From JBGPIK01 sp041484845 (GTDB taxonomy: Bacteria; Desulfobacterota; Binatia; UBA9968), in assembly GCA_041484845.1 (NCBI GenBank), contig JBGPIK010000022.1, positions 1-32,881 of the forward strand: a stretch of DNA of 32,881 nucleotides, given 5' to 3'. Position 1 is the first letter of the stretch. Every line of letters begins with the position of its first letter. The notes beneath the pieces were generated by a model. That model was not told the origin of the DNA, searched no databases, and saw only the letters and a list, made by a program, of their open reading frames with translations. Below, piece after piece: positions 7,340-14,814 of this stretch. The position numbers and the translations under genes are program-made.

Positions 7340-7597
7340 ATGAAAACAAATAAAAAGACCGTTCGCGAGCGCGTTTACCTGACCTTTCCCAAGGACCTCG
7401 TCAAAGAGCCGATGCTGTGCACCCTAGCCAAGAAATTCGACATTATCTTTAACATCCGCGGATCAACCGTTACGGCGGACATGGGTTTGGTCGCCCTGGA
7501 GATCGACGGGAGTCGCTCTGAAGTAAACAACGCAGTGGGTTGGCTTAGAGATAAAGGGGTGACGGTCGAGCCGATTGAAAAAAACGTTATCGAGTAG
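7340..7597 (+). CDS. Stand-alone NIL-domain protein
   Basis: An 85-residue protein made of a single NIL domain, an ACT-like ferredoxin fold. It shows VYLTFPKDLVKEPMLCTLAKKFD, NIRGSTVT, GLVALEIDG and VGWLRDKGVTVEPI. NIL domains are known at the C-terminus of methionine importer ATPases (MetN), where they bind methionine, and in ferredoxin fusions next to homocysteine-synthesis enzymes of methanogens and other anaerobes. The start is the ATG at 7340; the open frame extends upstream into cysM but only the part from 7340 is domain-like. As last gene of the SAM-riboswitch operon it may sense methionine or assist sulfur transfer. It ends 5 bases before the stop of a convergent gene, leaving no room for a classic terminator. 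Confidence 0.85.
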   Translation: MKTNKKTVRERVYLTFPKDLVKEPMLCTLAKKFDIIFNIRGSTVTADMGLVALEIDGSRSEVNNAVGWLRDKGVTVEPIEKNVIE

Positions 7598-7602
7598 CGA
7601 GC

Positions 7603-8073
7603 TTATTGCGCGGAAGCGGAGATTGAGAGCACCAGGGCGCCGCCTTCATGAGGCGGTCCGCCGAGAATGAAATTTCCTCTATTCGGGATCCGCACGGTGG
7701 TGTCGATCAGGGGTTTTTGACCTTCCATCAGACGCACCTTTAAAGCGATACGGTTGTTTCTCAATTCCTGCGGGGCAACGCTCAAAGAGCGTCCGCCCGG
7801 GATTTCAAATACACCATTCCCTTGCCACGCTACATCCTGACTTTCCTCCTTGAGCGATCGGTAAGAACGGTATTTCAACACGTTTTTGAGCTGCTTCTCC
7901 ATCCCTTTGAGCTTTGCATCGAATTCGTCGTTTTGATTACTCGCTAGAATGGTCCCGATCGTGACATGCACCAACTGCGAGTTCTTATCCGCTGCTTGAA
8001 GCCAGGCCGCAGCCAGGACAATCAGCAAATTAGAAAGAAGGGCCGCTTTGAGCAGGTTCTTCCGTTGTTTCAT
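7603..8073 (-). CDS. Small exported protein of an ECF sigma operon (unknown function)
   Basis: A 156-residue protein I do not recognise. Residues 1-28 form a signal peptide (KQRKNLL, a hydrophobic core, then WLQAA). The rest is a compact soluble domain with GTILASNQNDEFDAKLKGM, a basic KYRSYRSLKEES stretch and a glycine-rich end, RGNFILGGPPHEGGALVLSI. It is therefore probably periplasmic. The first 44 bases overlap the end of the anti-sigma gene in another frame, which implies translational coupling. GAAGG precedes the ATG at 8073; a GTG two codons upstream is the alternative. Genes in this place often encode an envelope protein under, or feeding into, the sigma factor. No motif shows a catalytic role. 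Confidence 0.7.
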   Translation of the reverse strand: MKQRKNLLKAALLSNLLIVLAAAWLQAADKNSQLVHVTIGTILASNQNDEFDAKLKGMEKQLKNVLKYRSYRSLKEESQDVAWQGNGVFEIPGGRSLSVAPQELRNNRIALKVRLMEGQKPLIDTTVRIPNRGNFILGGPPHEGGALVLSISASAQ

Positions 8074-8566
8074 TTTCACCTTCTGGATTCTGGTAGAGCC
8101 AAATCACGGTTGTTTTTGTATCGTCTTCCCGCAACAGCGCAACGTTACGGCCATGGGCGTCGATCGATTCGACGGCAGTGAGATTATTTCGCGGCATTCC
8201 CCAACGCCCAAACGGGGTTAGCGAATATACCGCGATCAATACCACGATCACCGCCGGAACCGCCCACACAAGCGACGGCGCGCCAACCGCGGACCGCACC
8301 CAGTCGATCATCAGCTCTACAGGCCACGCTCTCTTGTGTTCGATGCGATCTTGTACGCCCCGCCAAAACGGTTCAAACACGATTCGTTCGGCTTCCGTTG
8401 CAAAGACGCTCTTCATCGCCGCCTGCAATTTTTCCAACTGCCTTCGTTCCTCGGCGCAGGTTGCGCAACCTGCGACATGCCCGTGCACAGCTTCCGCTTC
8501 GGCCTGACCCAATTCGCCGTCCAACCAAGCCCCTAGAGCCGGCCTTATGTCATCACAAGTTTTCAT
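8030..8566 (-). CDS. Zinc-finger (zf-HC2) anti-sigma factor
   Basis: A 178-residue membrane-bound anti-sigma factor. The N-terminal ZAS/zf-HC2 domain (residues 1-50) has C4 and the H-x3-C-x2-C signature in HVAGCATC. A single transmembrane helix follows at about residues 96-115 (SLVWAVPAVIVVLIAVYSL), and a C-terminal domain of about 60 residues would lie in the periplasm. Its start overlaps the sigma factor stop by four bases (ATGA), the usual arrangement for a cognate pair. It would hold the sigma factor inactive until an envelope or redox signal releases it; the signal is unknown. Confidence 0.88.
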   Translation of the reverse strand: MKTCDDIRPALGAWLDGELGQAEAEAVHGHVAGCATCAEERRQLEKLQAAMKSVFATEAERIVFEPFWRGVQDRIEHKRAWPVELMIDWVRSAVGAPSLVWAVPAVIVVLIAVYSLTPFGRWGMPRNNLTAVESIDAHGRNVALLREDDTKTTVIWLYQNPEGENETTEEPAQSGPSF

Positions 8567-9165
8567 AAAAAGGCTTTCAATTTATCCTGCAACTTCTTTC
8601 TCGCGTAGTGAAGCCGACTCATCACCGTTCCTTCAGAGCAACCCAAGATTTCACCGATGTCCTTGTAGGATAGCCCCTCGATGGTTCTCAGTACAATCAC
8701 GGCCTTGTGCTCCGGCGTAAGATCGTTAATGGATGTGATCAGCTTTTCTCGCAATTCCTTGTCGTGAACATCTGCAAATGGGTCCTTCGCAAACTCGTCT
8801 TGCTCTTCCAAAACTCCATCCATGGTTTCCCGAAACTCCAAAGGGTTTCTTTTTTGTCGCCTTCGTGAGTCAATGGCCATGTTGACGGCGATTCGGTACA
8901 GCCAGGTGTAAAACGACGAGCCGCCCTGGAAGCTGCCGATCTTTCGATAGGCGCGCAAAAACGTTTCTTGCGCGACCTCCATGGCATCATCGCGATTGCG
9001 CAATAAACCGACGATGACGAGATAGACCTTTTGATGATATCGAGAAACGAGCTCCTCGAAAGCCGTCATCTCGCCGGATTGACATTTTTGCACCAACTCC
9101 AAGTCGCTTAGCTCCACGGTGACCTGCCTATTAGACGTTATCGACAAACCTTTATTCAGTTTCAC
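8563..9165 (-). CDS. ECF sigma factor, RpoE-like
   Basis: A 200-residue sigma factor with only regions 2 and 4. Region 2 spans about residues 38-100 (FEELVSRYHQKVYLVIVGLL, then DDAMEVAQETFLRAYRKI and FYTWLYRIAVNMAID). Region 4 spans about 148-197 (LTPEHKAVIVLRTIEGLSY, then the helix-turn-helix DIGEILGCSEGTVMSRLHYA). The start given is the GTG at 9165; several in-frame alternatives exist and no strong Shine-Dalgarno decides. It is coupled to an anti-sigma factor and an exported protein downstream. A 103-base divergent gap separates it from the gene at 9269, which may share control. Such operons are usually autoregulated; I could not pick out a convincing ECF promoter. Confidence 0.92.
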   Translation of the reverse strand: MKLNKGLSITSNRQVTVELSDLELVQKCQSGEMTAFEELVSRYHQKVYLVIVGLLRNRDDAMEVAQETFLRAYRKIGSFQGGSSFYTWLYRIAVNMAIDSRRRQKRNPLEFRETMDGVLEEQDEFAKDPFADVHDKELREKLITSINDLTPEHKAVIVLRTIEGLSYKDIGEILGCSEGTVMSRLHYARKKLQDKLKAFL

Positions 9166-9268
9166 GAGGTTTCGTATTAAAGTGTTGAAATCTTCGCGAA
9201 TTTCCTTAGAATCACGGTGAATTAACTGGACTTTTAGAAATCGTATCGCTATTACAAGAGTAAATTTT

Positions 9269-10330
9269 ATGCTCGTTCAGTGCCCCAAATGCAAGACGAC
9301 CTATAAAGTATCGGACGAGGTCATCAAGGGAACATTGCCCGCCTTTCGCTGTTCCCGTTGTAAACACACGTTCGAATTGGAAACGACTGAGTCAGTGGCG
9401 TCGCTGGACGGAGTATCGTCACCCGAAGAGCAAGCTGCGGTCAAGAGCCGTGATGAACGCGAACTGAGCTTCACCTTCGGCGCGAGAAGCGACGCGGAAG
9501 AAGGTCAACCCCAAGGTCATGGAGAAACTCGGATACCGGGACGGAAGGATGCTATGGTCCCTCCGGCGCCACAATCTCCAACGACCGGCGGCGGTGACGA
9601 AATTAGCGATGCATGGTCCATAAGTGTCGCTGAAGAAACCCTGGAAAAGCCATTTACCATGACTCCGCCTCCGATCGAGCAAAAAATGATCGAGGAACCC
9701 GCTGCGACCCAGCCGCATGAGGCTTCAGACGAACCCAGTCCGACTAGCCAGGAGACTGCGGACAACATTTTTTCGATCAATACTTTTCGCGATCAAGCTG
9801 CATCTACGGGTCCCTATCTCACCTTGCTCGGCTTGCTCGTCATCTTTTTTTTCCTGGCAACGGCTTATCTCGAGGCGCATCCGAAAGTTACGGAAAATGT
9901 GGTCCGGCAAATTCCTCTGATCGGGCCCTCGGTGGTCAGAAACGGTTATCTTAAAAACGGCGTGCTGCTGAAATCTCTGCGGGCGGACTATCAGAGCATT
10001 CAGGGGAATCGAGAGGTTCTCGTCGTCAGCGGTGAAGCTGTGAACCAGAATCCTGTCGTTATCCGCGAGGTGCGAGTTGTCGGCCGGCTTTACAATCAAG
10101 GCGGCAAAGGGGTCGAGCAGCAGGTGATTTGGGTAGGCAACGCGCTATCGCCAAAGATTATCCGGGGTATGAGCACACAAGATATTGTAGACCTGCAAAG
10201 GTTGCCGCCGTTAAAAAGCTTCGCAGTTCCGCCCGGGGACTCGATATCATTTGCAATTGTTTTTTTGCGCCCGACGAAAGAAGTGAAAGATTTCAGTTGT
10301 GAAGTTTTGGCCGCGGAAGGTGAAATCTAG
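9269..10330 (+). CDS. MJ0042 zinc-ribbon / DUF3426 membrane protein
   Basis: A 353-residue protein with three parts. The N-terminal zinc ribbon of MJ0042 type covers residues 1-38 (CPKCKTTYKV, then CSRCKHTFEL). A low-complexity acidic/proline-rich linker runs to about residue 170. One transmembrane helix lies near 178-198 (YLTLLGLLVIFFFLATAYLE), followed by a DUF3426 domain (GVLLKSLRADYQSI to PPGDSISFAIVFLRP). Such proteins are common single-pass inner-membrane proteins of proteobacteria-like lineages, with the zinc ribbon in the cytoplasm and the DUF3426 domain outside. The function is not known. Its stop overlaps the stop of the convergent tatA-like gene by three bases. Confidence 0.85.
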   Translation: MLVQCPKCKTTYKVSDEVIKGTLPAFRCSRCKHTFELETTESVASLDGVSSPEEQAAVKSRDERELSFTFGARSDAEEGQPQGHGETRIPGRKDAMVPPAPQSPTTGGGDEISDAWSISVAEETLEKPFTMTPPPIEQKMIEEPAATQPHEASDEPSPTSQETADNIFSINTFRDQAASTGPYLTLLGLLVIFFFLATAYLEAHPKVTENVVRQIPLIGPSVVRNGYLKNGVLLKSLRADYQSIQGNREVLVVSGEAVNQNPVVIREVRVVGRLYNQGGKGVEQQVIWVGNALSPKIIRGMSTQDIVDLQRLPPLKSFAVPPGDSISFAIVFLRPTKEVKDFSCEVLAAEGEI

Positions 10331-10527
10331 CGTGACTCTTCGCCATCGTTTTTTTTACCCGATTCATCTCGCGGGGTGACGTCTATCTCATCTCTTCCTT
10401 GAAGAGAGTTTTTAAATTTTCTAACGGTCTTGCCAAGGCTCTCGCCGAGGTCCGGCAAACGCCGATTAAAAACAACCATGACGATCACTAGAACCACCAG
10501 TAATTCACCTAACCCTAAACCGAACAT
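10327..10527 (-). CDS. tatA: TatA/TatE-like twin-arginine translocase component
   Basis: A 66-residue protein with the TatA plan: short N-terminus, one transmembrane helix (ELLVVLVIVMVVF), then the amphipathic helix RLPDLGESLGKTVRKFKNSL and a charged tail. The start is the ATG at 10527, with AGAGGTG 8 bases upstream; the frame reaches back 13 codons but MFGLGLGELL is the family start. The conserved FG between the two helices reads FN here, a small deviation. It would form part of the Tat pore for folded proteins. No tatC is in this window. It is divergent from the TonB-like gene, 85 bases apart. Confidence 0.85.
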   Translation of the reverse strand: MFGLGLGELLVVLVIVMVVFNRRLPDLGESLGKTVRKFKNSLQGRDEIDVTPRDESGKKNDGEESR

Positions 10528-10612
10528 TTGCGACACCTCTGGCGGGAATAGTACGTCATGCGCCATCCTGAATGCAAATGCCGAGTTGCTCCCATCTCCT
10601 CAAGCCGTTACT

Positions 10613-11452
10613 ATGGGACTTGTGGTCGATTTTAACAGCCCTCTTGCGCGATTTCTTGCGGCCTCTCTCGCCCTGCACGTTCTTGCGTTCCTCTTGTTTG
10701 CCTGGCCCAGGGCGAGACTTACTTCACCGCCGCAAGACTCGATTAAAGTTTCATTGCTACCGGAACCATCTTTACCTGAACAACTGAAACCCTCAGAAGC
10801 TCCGGAACTACGAGTCAAACCGAAGAGCGCGCTCAGAGAGCCGGCGCCGAGGCGCGCCATTGAAGCGCCCGCAATCGTGGCTAAAAAGAATTCACCAGCC
10901 TCAGCTGAGAAACGTTCCACCAAAAGCGTCAAAGCCAATTCTCAAAGCATGCCTCACGAGAGTGCACCTGAAATAGGCCGTGAAGACCCACCGCCGCTGC
11001 ATCAACCGCCTGAGGAGAGAGCCGTGATTGTGGAGCGCCCGCTTCCAAGTTTAAAAGAATTGCTCCCTTCTGTGACTTATTCCGCTCATGAGGACGGCGG
11101 CCCCGAGCAAAACTCAGTGAGTCTAAACACGACCGATCCAAAGTATATCACCTACGTCGGTAAGATCAGGCAATCCATCGAATCGGAATGGCAATACCCG
11201 GAAATCGCTTTGCGCTACGGATTGCAGGGAAAGCTCGCTTTGGAGTTTACGATTTTGGGGAATGGTCAACTGGAAGGACTCAGACTGCTCCGCTCTTCAG
11301 GTTCGTCGTTGCTGGATGACGAAGCCTTGCGTGCGATTAAAGCAGCCGCCCCTTTCCCGGCGATACCGCTGTGGATCAAACCGAATCCACTGCGCATAAC
11401 CGCTACGATGGAATATCGTGACAGCCGCCTGGATTACCGCTTTGCGCGCTGA
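10613..11452 (+). CDS. TonB-family energy-transducing protein
   Basis: A 279-residue protein with an N-terminal signal anchor (FLAASLALHVLAFLLFAW), a long proline/lysine/glutamate-rich periplasmic spacer and a C-terminal TonB domain (about residues 175-275). The TonB domain shows YVGKIRQSIESEWQYPEIAL, GKLALEFTILGNGQLEGLRL, SSGSSLLDDEALRAIKAA and FPAIP. TonB couples the ExbBD proton motor to outer-membrane receptors; this implies an outer membrane. The start at ATG 10613 is preferred because the upstream frame overlaps tatA on the other strand and lacks family features; the Shine-Dalgarno is weak. No exbB/exbD are present. It may instead be one of the TonB-like accessory proteins of unknown role. 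Confidence 0.85.
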   Translation: MGLVVDFNSPLARFLAASLALHVLAFLLFAWPRARLTSPPQDSIKVSLLPEPSLPEQLKPSEAPELRVKPKSALREPAPRRAIEAPAIVAKKNSPASAEKRSTKSVKANSQSMPHESAPEIGREDPPPLHQPPEERAVIVERPLPSLKELLPSVTYSAHEDGGPEQNSVSLNTTDPKYITYVGKIRQSIESEWQYPEIALRYGLQGKLALEFTILGNGQLEGLRLLRSSGSSLLDDEALRAIKAAAPFPAIPLWIKPNPLRITATMEYRDSRLDYRFAR

Positions 11453-11479
11453 TCCGGTACTCGATACAATCCTGAATAG

Positions 11480-13024
11480 CTAATCGAAACGATTGCCATC
11501 GGGCGACGGCGTTGGCTGCACACGCGGCAGTTCCCATCTGAGCACCGGCTTGCGCGCCGCGCGCGCTTCATCCAGCCGGCCGACCGGAGTTGAATGGGGT
11601 GCTGTTTTCACAATTTCCGGCTCTTTCTTCGCTTCATCCGCAATGGAAAGCATCGCCTCGACAAAGCAATCGAGCGTCTCCGGGGTCTCTGTTTCCGTCG
11701 GTTCAATCATGAGCGCGCCCGATACGACAAGAGGGAAATAGATCGTCGGAGGATGAAATCCATAATCCAACAGACGTTTGGCAATATCGAGCGTACTCAC
11801 CCCGTTTTTATGCTGGATGCGGTCGGTAAAAATACATTCGTGCATGCATGGCTCGTTGTAAGCGATCTGATAACTCTTTTCTAATTTCCTGCGAATATAG
11901 TTGGCGTTGAGAAGCGCCATGCGGCTCGCCTCTTCAAGCCCGTCTCCGCCCAAAGACAAAATATAGGTGTAAGCGCGCACCAGCACGCCGAAATTACCGA
12001 AGAATGAACGGACGCGACCGATTGAATTCGGGCAGGCCTCGAACCACTCGAATCGGCCGCCATGTTTCACGATTCGAGGGATCGGCAAATATTCCCGCAA
12101 CCGCTCCTTAACAGCCACGGGCCCCGCGCCGGGGCCGCCGCCGCCGTGAGGCGTTGAAAAAGTCTTATGGAGGTTCATATGGAGCACATCGACTCCCATG
12201 TCCCCAGGCTTGGCAATCCCCATCAGCGCATTGAGATTAGCGCCATCGAGATACACCAAACCGCCTTTTGCGTGGACCGTTTCGGCGACGGCTTCGATAT
12301 TTTTTTCGAACAACCCCAGCGTATTGGGATTGGTGATCATTAAGGCGGCCACATCCTCGTTCATGACCTTCTCAACGGTCGCGGCGTCGATAACGCCTTG
12401 CGCATTCGAGGATACTTGAATCACATCGTAGCCGCAGAGCGTCGAGCTCGCGGGATTGGTCCCATGGGCAGTGTCCGGAACGATTATTTTCGCGCGCGGA
12501 TTCCCCTGCTCGGCGAGATAGGCGCGGATCAACATCAATCCGGTCAACTCGCCTTGCGCGCCGGCCGAAGGCTGCAAGCTGATATGATCCATGCCGCTGA
12601 TTTCGGCCAACATCCGTTCCAATTCGAAAAGCAGCTCCATCGCGCCCTGAAGCCATTGTGCGGGCGCAAGAGGATGAATAAGAGCAAACCCCGGCAGGCG
12701 CGCCACTACTTCATTGATCTTCGGATTATACTTCATCGTACAAGAGCCGAGAGGATAAAATTGCCCTTCGATCGAAAAATTGCGCTGCGACAAAAGAGTG
12801 AAATGGCGCAGAACCTCCAATTCTCCCAATTCGGGAAAACCGGAGATCTCGTCGCGCAATAAGGCCGAAGGAATTTTTCCGCACCCCTTTCCTTCATCCG
12901 ACGGCCAATAAAACGCCGAGCGGCCGGGAGATCCTGTCTCGAAGAGAAGAGAGGGCGCAGCGGTACGGGATTGATGATTATCCGGCGATAGTTCTGACAA
13001 GTTGATCGATCTCCTCTCGCTCAT
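11480..13024 (-). CDS. gcvPB: Glycine dehydrogenase (decarboxylating) subunit 2
   Basis: A 514-residue C-terminal half of the split glycine cleavage P-protein. The PLP lysine is K287 in NLHKTFSTPHGGGGPG; other family segments are FYPLGSCTMKYNP, LQPSAGAQGEL, DTAHGTNPAS and YFPLVVSGALMIEPTETE. With GcvPA it decarboxylates glycine and passes the aminomethyl group to lipoyl-GcvH. The N-terminus overlaps the end of gcvPA by 47 bases in another frame, so the two are probably translationally coupled. Length is slightly above the roughly 480-residue norm, mainly through an extended N-terminus. It is the last gene of the folD-gcvT-gcvH-gcvPA-gcvPB operon, which points to glycine/serine one-carbon metabolism. 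Confidence 0.96.
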   Translation of the reverse strand: MSERRSINLSELSPDNHQSRTAAPSLLFETGSPGRSAFYWPSDEGKGCGKIPSALLRDEISGFPELGELEVLRHFTLLSQRNFSIEGQFYPLGSCTMKYNPKINEVVARLPGFALIHPLAPAQWLQGAMELLFELERMLAEISGMDHISLQPSAGAQGELTGLMLIRAYLAEQGNPRAKIIVPDTAHGTNPASSTLCGYDVIQVSSNAQGVIDAATVEKVMNEDVAALMITNPNTLGLFEKNIEAVAETVHAKGGLVYLDGANLNALMGIAKPGDMGVDVLHMNLHKTFSTPHGGGGPGAGPVAVKERLREYLPIPRIVKHGGRFEWFEACPNSIGRVRSFFGNFGVLVRAYTYILSLGGDGLEEASRMALLNANYIRRKLEKSYQIAYNEPCMHECIFTDRIQHKNGVSTLDIAKRLLDYGFHPPTIYFPLVVSGALMIEPTETETPETLDCFVEAMLSIADEAKKEPEIVKTAPHSTPVGRLDEARAARKPVLRWELPRVQPTPSPDGNRFD

Positions 13025-14324
13025 TCATCTCAGTGACGCAGAGCAAGAACGCATCCTTCAGCTCGGGATACCATTGACCCAAAGCAACGCCCGGCACGAT
13101 CTTCTCCGCGTTACAGCGCTGAAACAGAGCGTCCAAATCGGCGCCTCGAAGGACGAACTCGTTAAAAAATGAGCTCGCAAAGCAACGTTCAAGCCGAGCC
13201 GCATCGACAAGGCGATCACACGCCTCATGGGCGCGCGCTACATTGACCTCGGCTAGCCGGCGTATTCCCGATTTACCCAGCAGCGACATAAAGACCGTGG
13301 CCGCAAGCGTGCATAACGTTTGACTCGTGCAAATATTGGACGTGGCCTTTTCGCGCCGGATATGTTGCTCACGGGTGGCCAGCGTCAGGACAAAGCCACG
13401 GCGGTTTGCGCCATCGACGGTTTCGCCGACCAGCCGGCCCGGCATGTTGCGCACGGCTTTTTTTTGACACGCGAAGAATCCGAAAGCCGGCCCGCCAAGC
13501 GCCATCGGGACACCCAAACTTTGTCCTTCACCGACGGCAATATCCACGCCCCACGCGCCCGGCGGCTTTAATACCCCCAGGGCTAGGGACTCGGTGGTCA
13601 CCGTGATCAGTTGCGACCCTATGCGCGCGCACGCGGCCTGAATCGGCGCAAGATCTTCGATAACGCCGAAAAAGTTGGGATAACCCACAAGCACGCACAT
13701 GGATTGCTCATTCAATCGATCCGTGAGCCAAGCAACATCCGTTGCACCGCTACGGTTGAATGGAACTTCTTCGAGCTGAACATCACGAAAATTCTTCAAA
13801 TAGGTAGCAACGACGGCGCGATATTGCGGATGCAAGGCCCGCGACATCAGCACCCGCCGTCGGCTCAGGGGCTGGACACGACGCGACATGAGGACCGCTT
13901 CGGCGGTGGCGGACGCGCCATCGTAAACTCCGGCATTAGAGACTTCCATGCCCGTGAGTTGGCAGATCAGGGTCTGGTACTCATATAAGGCTTGTAAGGT
14001 TCCCTGGCTAACCTCGGGTTGATAGGGAGTGTAAGACGTCGAAAACTCAGAGCGCGAAAGGACCGCGTCGACCGCACTGGGAATAAAATGATGGTAAATG
14101 CCGCCGCCAAGAAAAAAACTCCAGTCTGACGCGGTAGCGTTTTGACACGCGAGCGCCTGCAGGCGCCGGTGAACCGCGGGTTCTGTTAAACCGATCGGAA
14201 GATGGATCGTCGCGCGGTCACGCAGAGATTGCGGAACGTGCTGGTAAAGTTCTTCGATGGACTTGAGTCCAATCGTTCGCAGCATCTGCTCCTTGTCAGA
14301 AGTCGTGTGGGGAGTGTAGCGCAT
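12978..14324 (-). CDS. gcvPA: Glycine dehydrogenase (decarboxylating) subunit 1
   Basis: A 448-residue N-terminal half of the split P-protein, normal length. Recognised by MRYTPHTTSDKEQML, FLGGGIYHHFIPSAVD, FSTSYTPYQPEVSQGTLQA, YEYQTLICQLTGMEVSNAGV, YDGASATAEA and TSNICTSQTLCTLAA. The subunit forms the heterotetramer with GcvPB and shapes its active site but carries no PLP lysine. It starts at the ATG at 14324, 9 bases after the gcvH stop. The split PA/PB form is usual in many bacteria outside the gammaproteobacteria and in archaea. Confidence 0.96.
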   Translation of the reverse strand: MRYTPHTTSDKEQMLRTIGLKSIEELYQHVPQSLRDRATIHLPIGLTEPAVHRRLQALACQNATASDWSFFLGGGIYHHFIPSAVDAVLSRSEFSTSYTPYQPEVSQGTLQALYEYQTLICQLTGMEVSNAGVYDGASATAEAVLMSRRVQPLSRRRVLMSRALHPQYRAVVATYLKNFRDVQLEEVPFNRSGATDVAWLTDRLNEQSMCVLVGYPNFFGVIEDLAPIQAACARIGSQLITVTTESLALGVLKPPGAWGVDIAVGEGQSLGVPMALGGPAFGFFACQKKAVRNMPGRLVGETVDGANRRGFVLTLATREQHIRREKATSNICTSQTLCTLAATVFMSLLGKSGIRRLAEVNVARAHEACDRLVDAARLERCFASSFFNEFVLRGADLDALFQRCNAEKIVPGVALGQWYPELKDAFLLCVTEMNEREEIDQLVRTIAG

Positions 14325-14333
14325 GTTGATTAA

Positions 14334-14768
14334 CTATTCCTCCTCCTCGTCGTCCTCGGCTTCTTCCTCCTCATCTTCCTCTTCCTTTTGCTGCTGCACG
14401 TATTCGGCATATTCGTCGGAGCTCATTAGATCCTTGAGATCGTCCTTATCGCTTATTTCGACGCGAATCATCCAGCCATCGCCATAAGCGTCATCGTTGA
14501 TGGTTTCGGGATTATCCGGAAGCAAGTCATTGACTTCGAGAACCGCGCCGCTCACTGGCGCATAAACATCGGACACGGCCTTGACCGATTCCACGGCGCC
14601 GAATGGATCGTCTTTGACGATCTTCTCGCCGACTTCCGGAAGCTCCACATAAACAATGTCTCCCAGTTCCTCTTGCGCGAACTCGGTAATGCCGATAGTA
14701 GCGGTATTGCCTTCCACGAGCACCCACTCATGCTCTTTTGAGTATTTTAGCCCTTCAGGAAATTCCAT
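14334..14768 (-). CDS. gcvH: Glycine cleavage system H protein with acidic C-terminal tail
   Basis: A lipoyl-domain carrier that shuttles the aminomethyl group between the P, T and L proteins. The lipoylated lysine is K63 in AVESVKAVSD; other landmarks are YSKEHEWV, GITEFAQEELGDIVYVELP and LPDNPETINDDAYGDGWMI. The start is the ATG at 14768 with AAGGAGG 7 bases upstream; the longer frame has no family sequence. At 144 residues it exceeds the usual 125-130 because residues 129-144 form a tail in which 15 of 16 residues are Asp or Glu. The coding repeats GAG/GAA/GAC, so slippage is a possible origin. The core is complete and should work; the tail has no known role. Confidence 0.96.
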   Translation of the reverse strand: MEFPEGLKYSKEHEWVLVEGNTATIGITEFAQEELGDIVYVELPEVGEKIVKDDPFGAVESVKAVSDVYAPVSGAVLEVNDLLPDNPETINDDAYGDGWMIRVEISDKDDLKDLMSSDEYAEYVQQQKEEEDEEEEAEDDEEEE

Positions 14769-14814
14769 AATGACCTCCTTGACTAACCTCCTTAGTACTT
14801 GTGTGGCTATGCCG

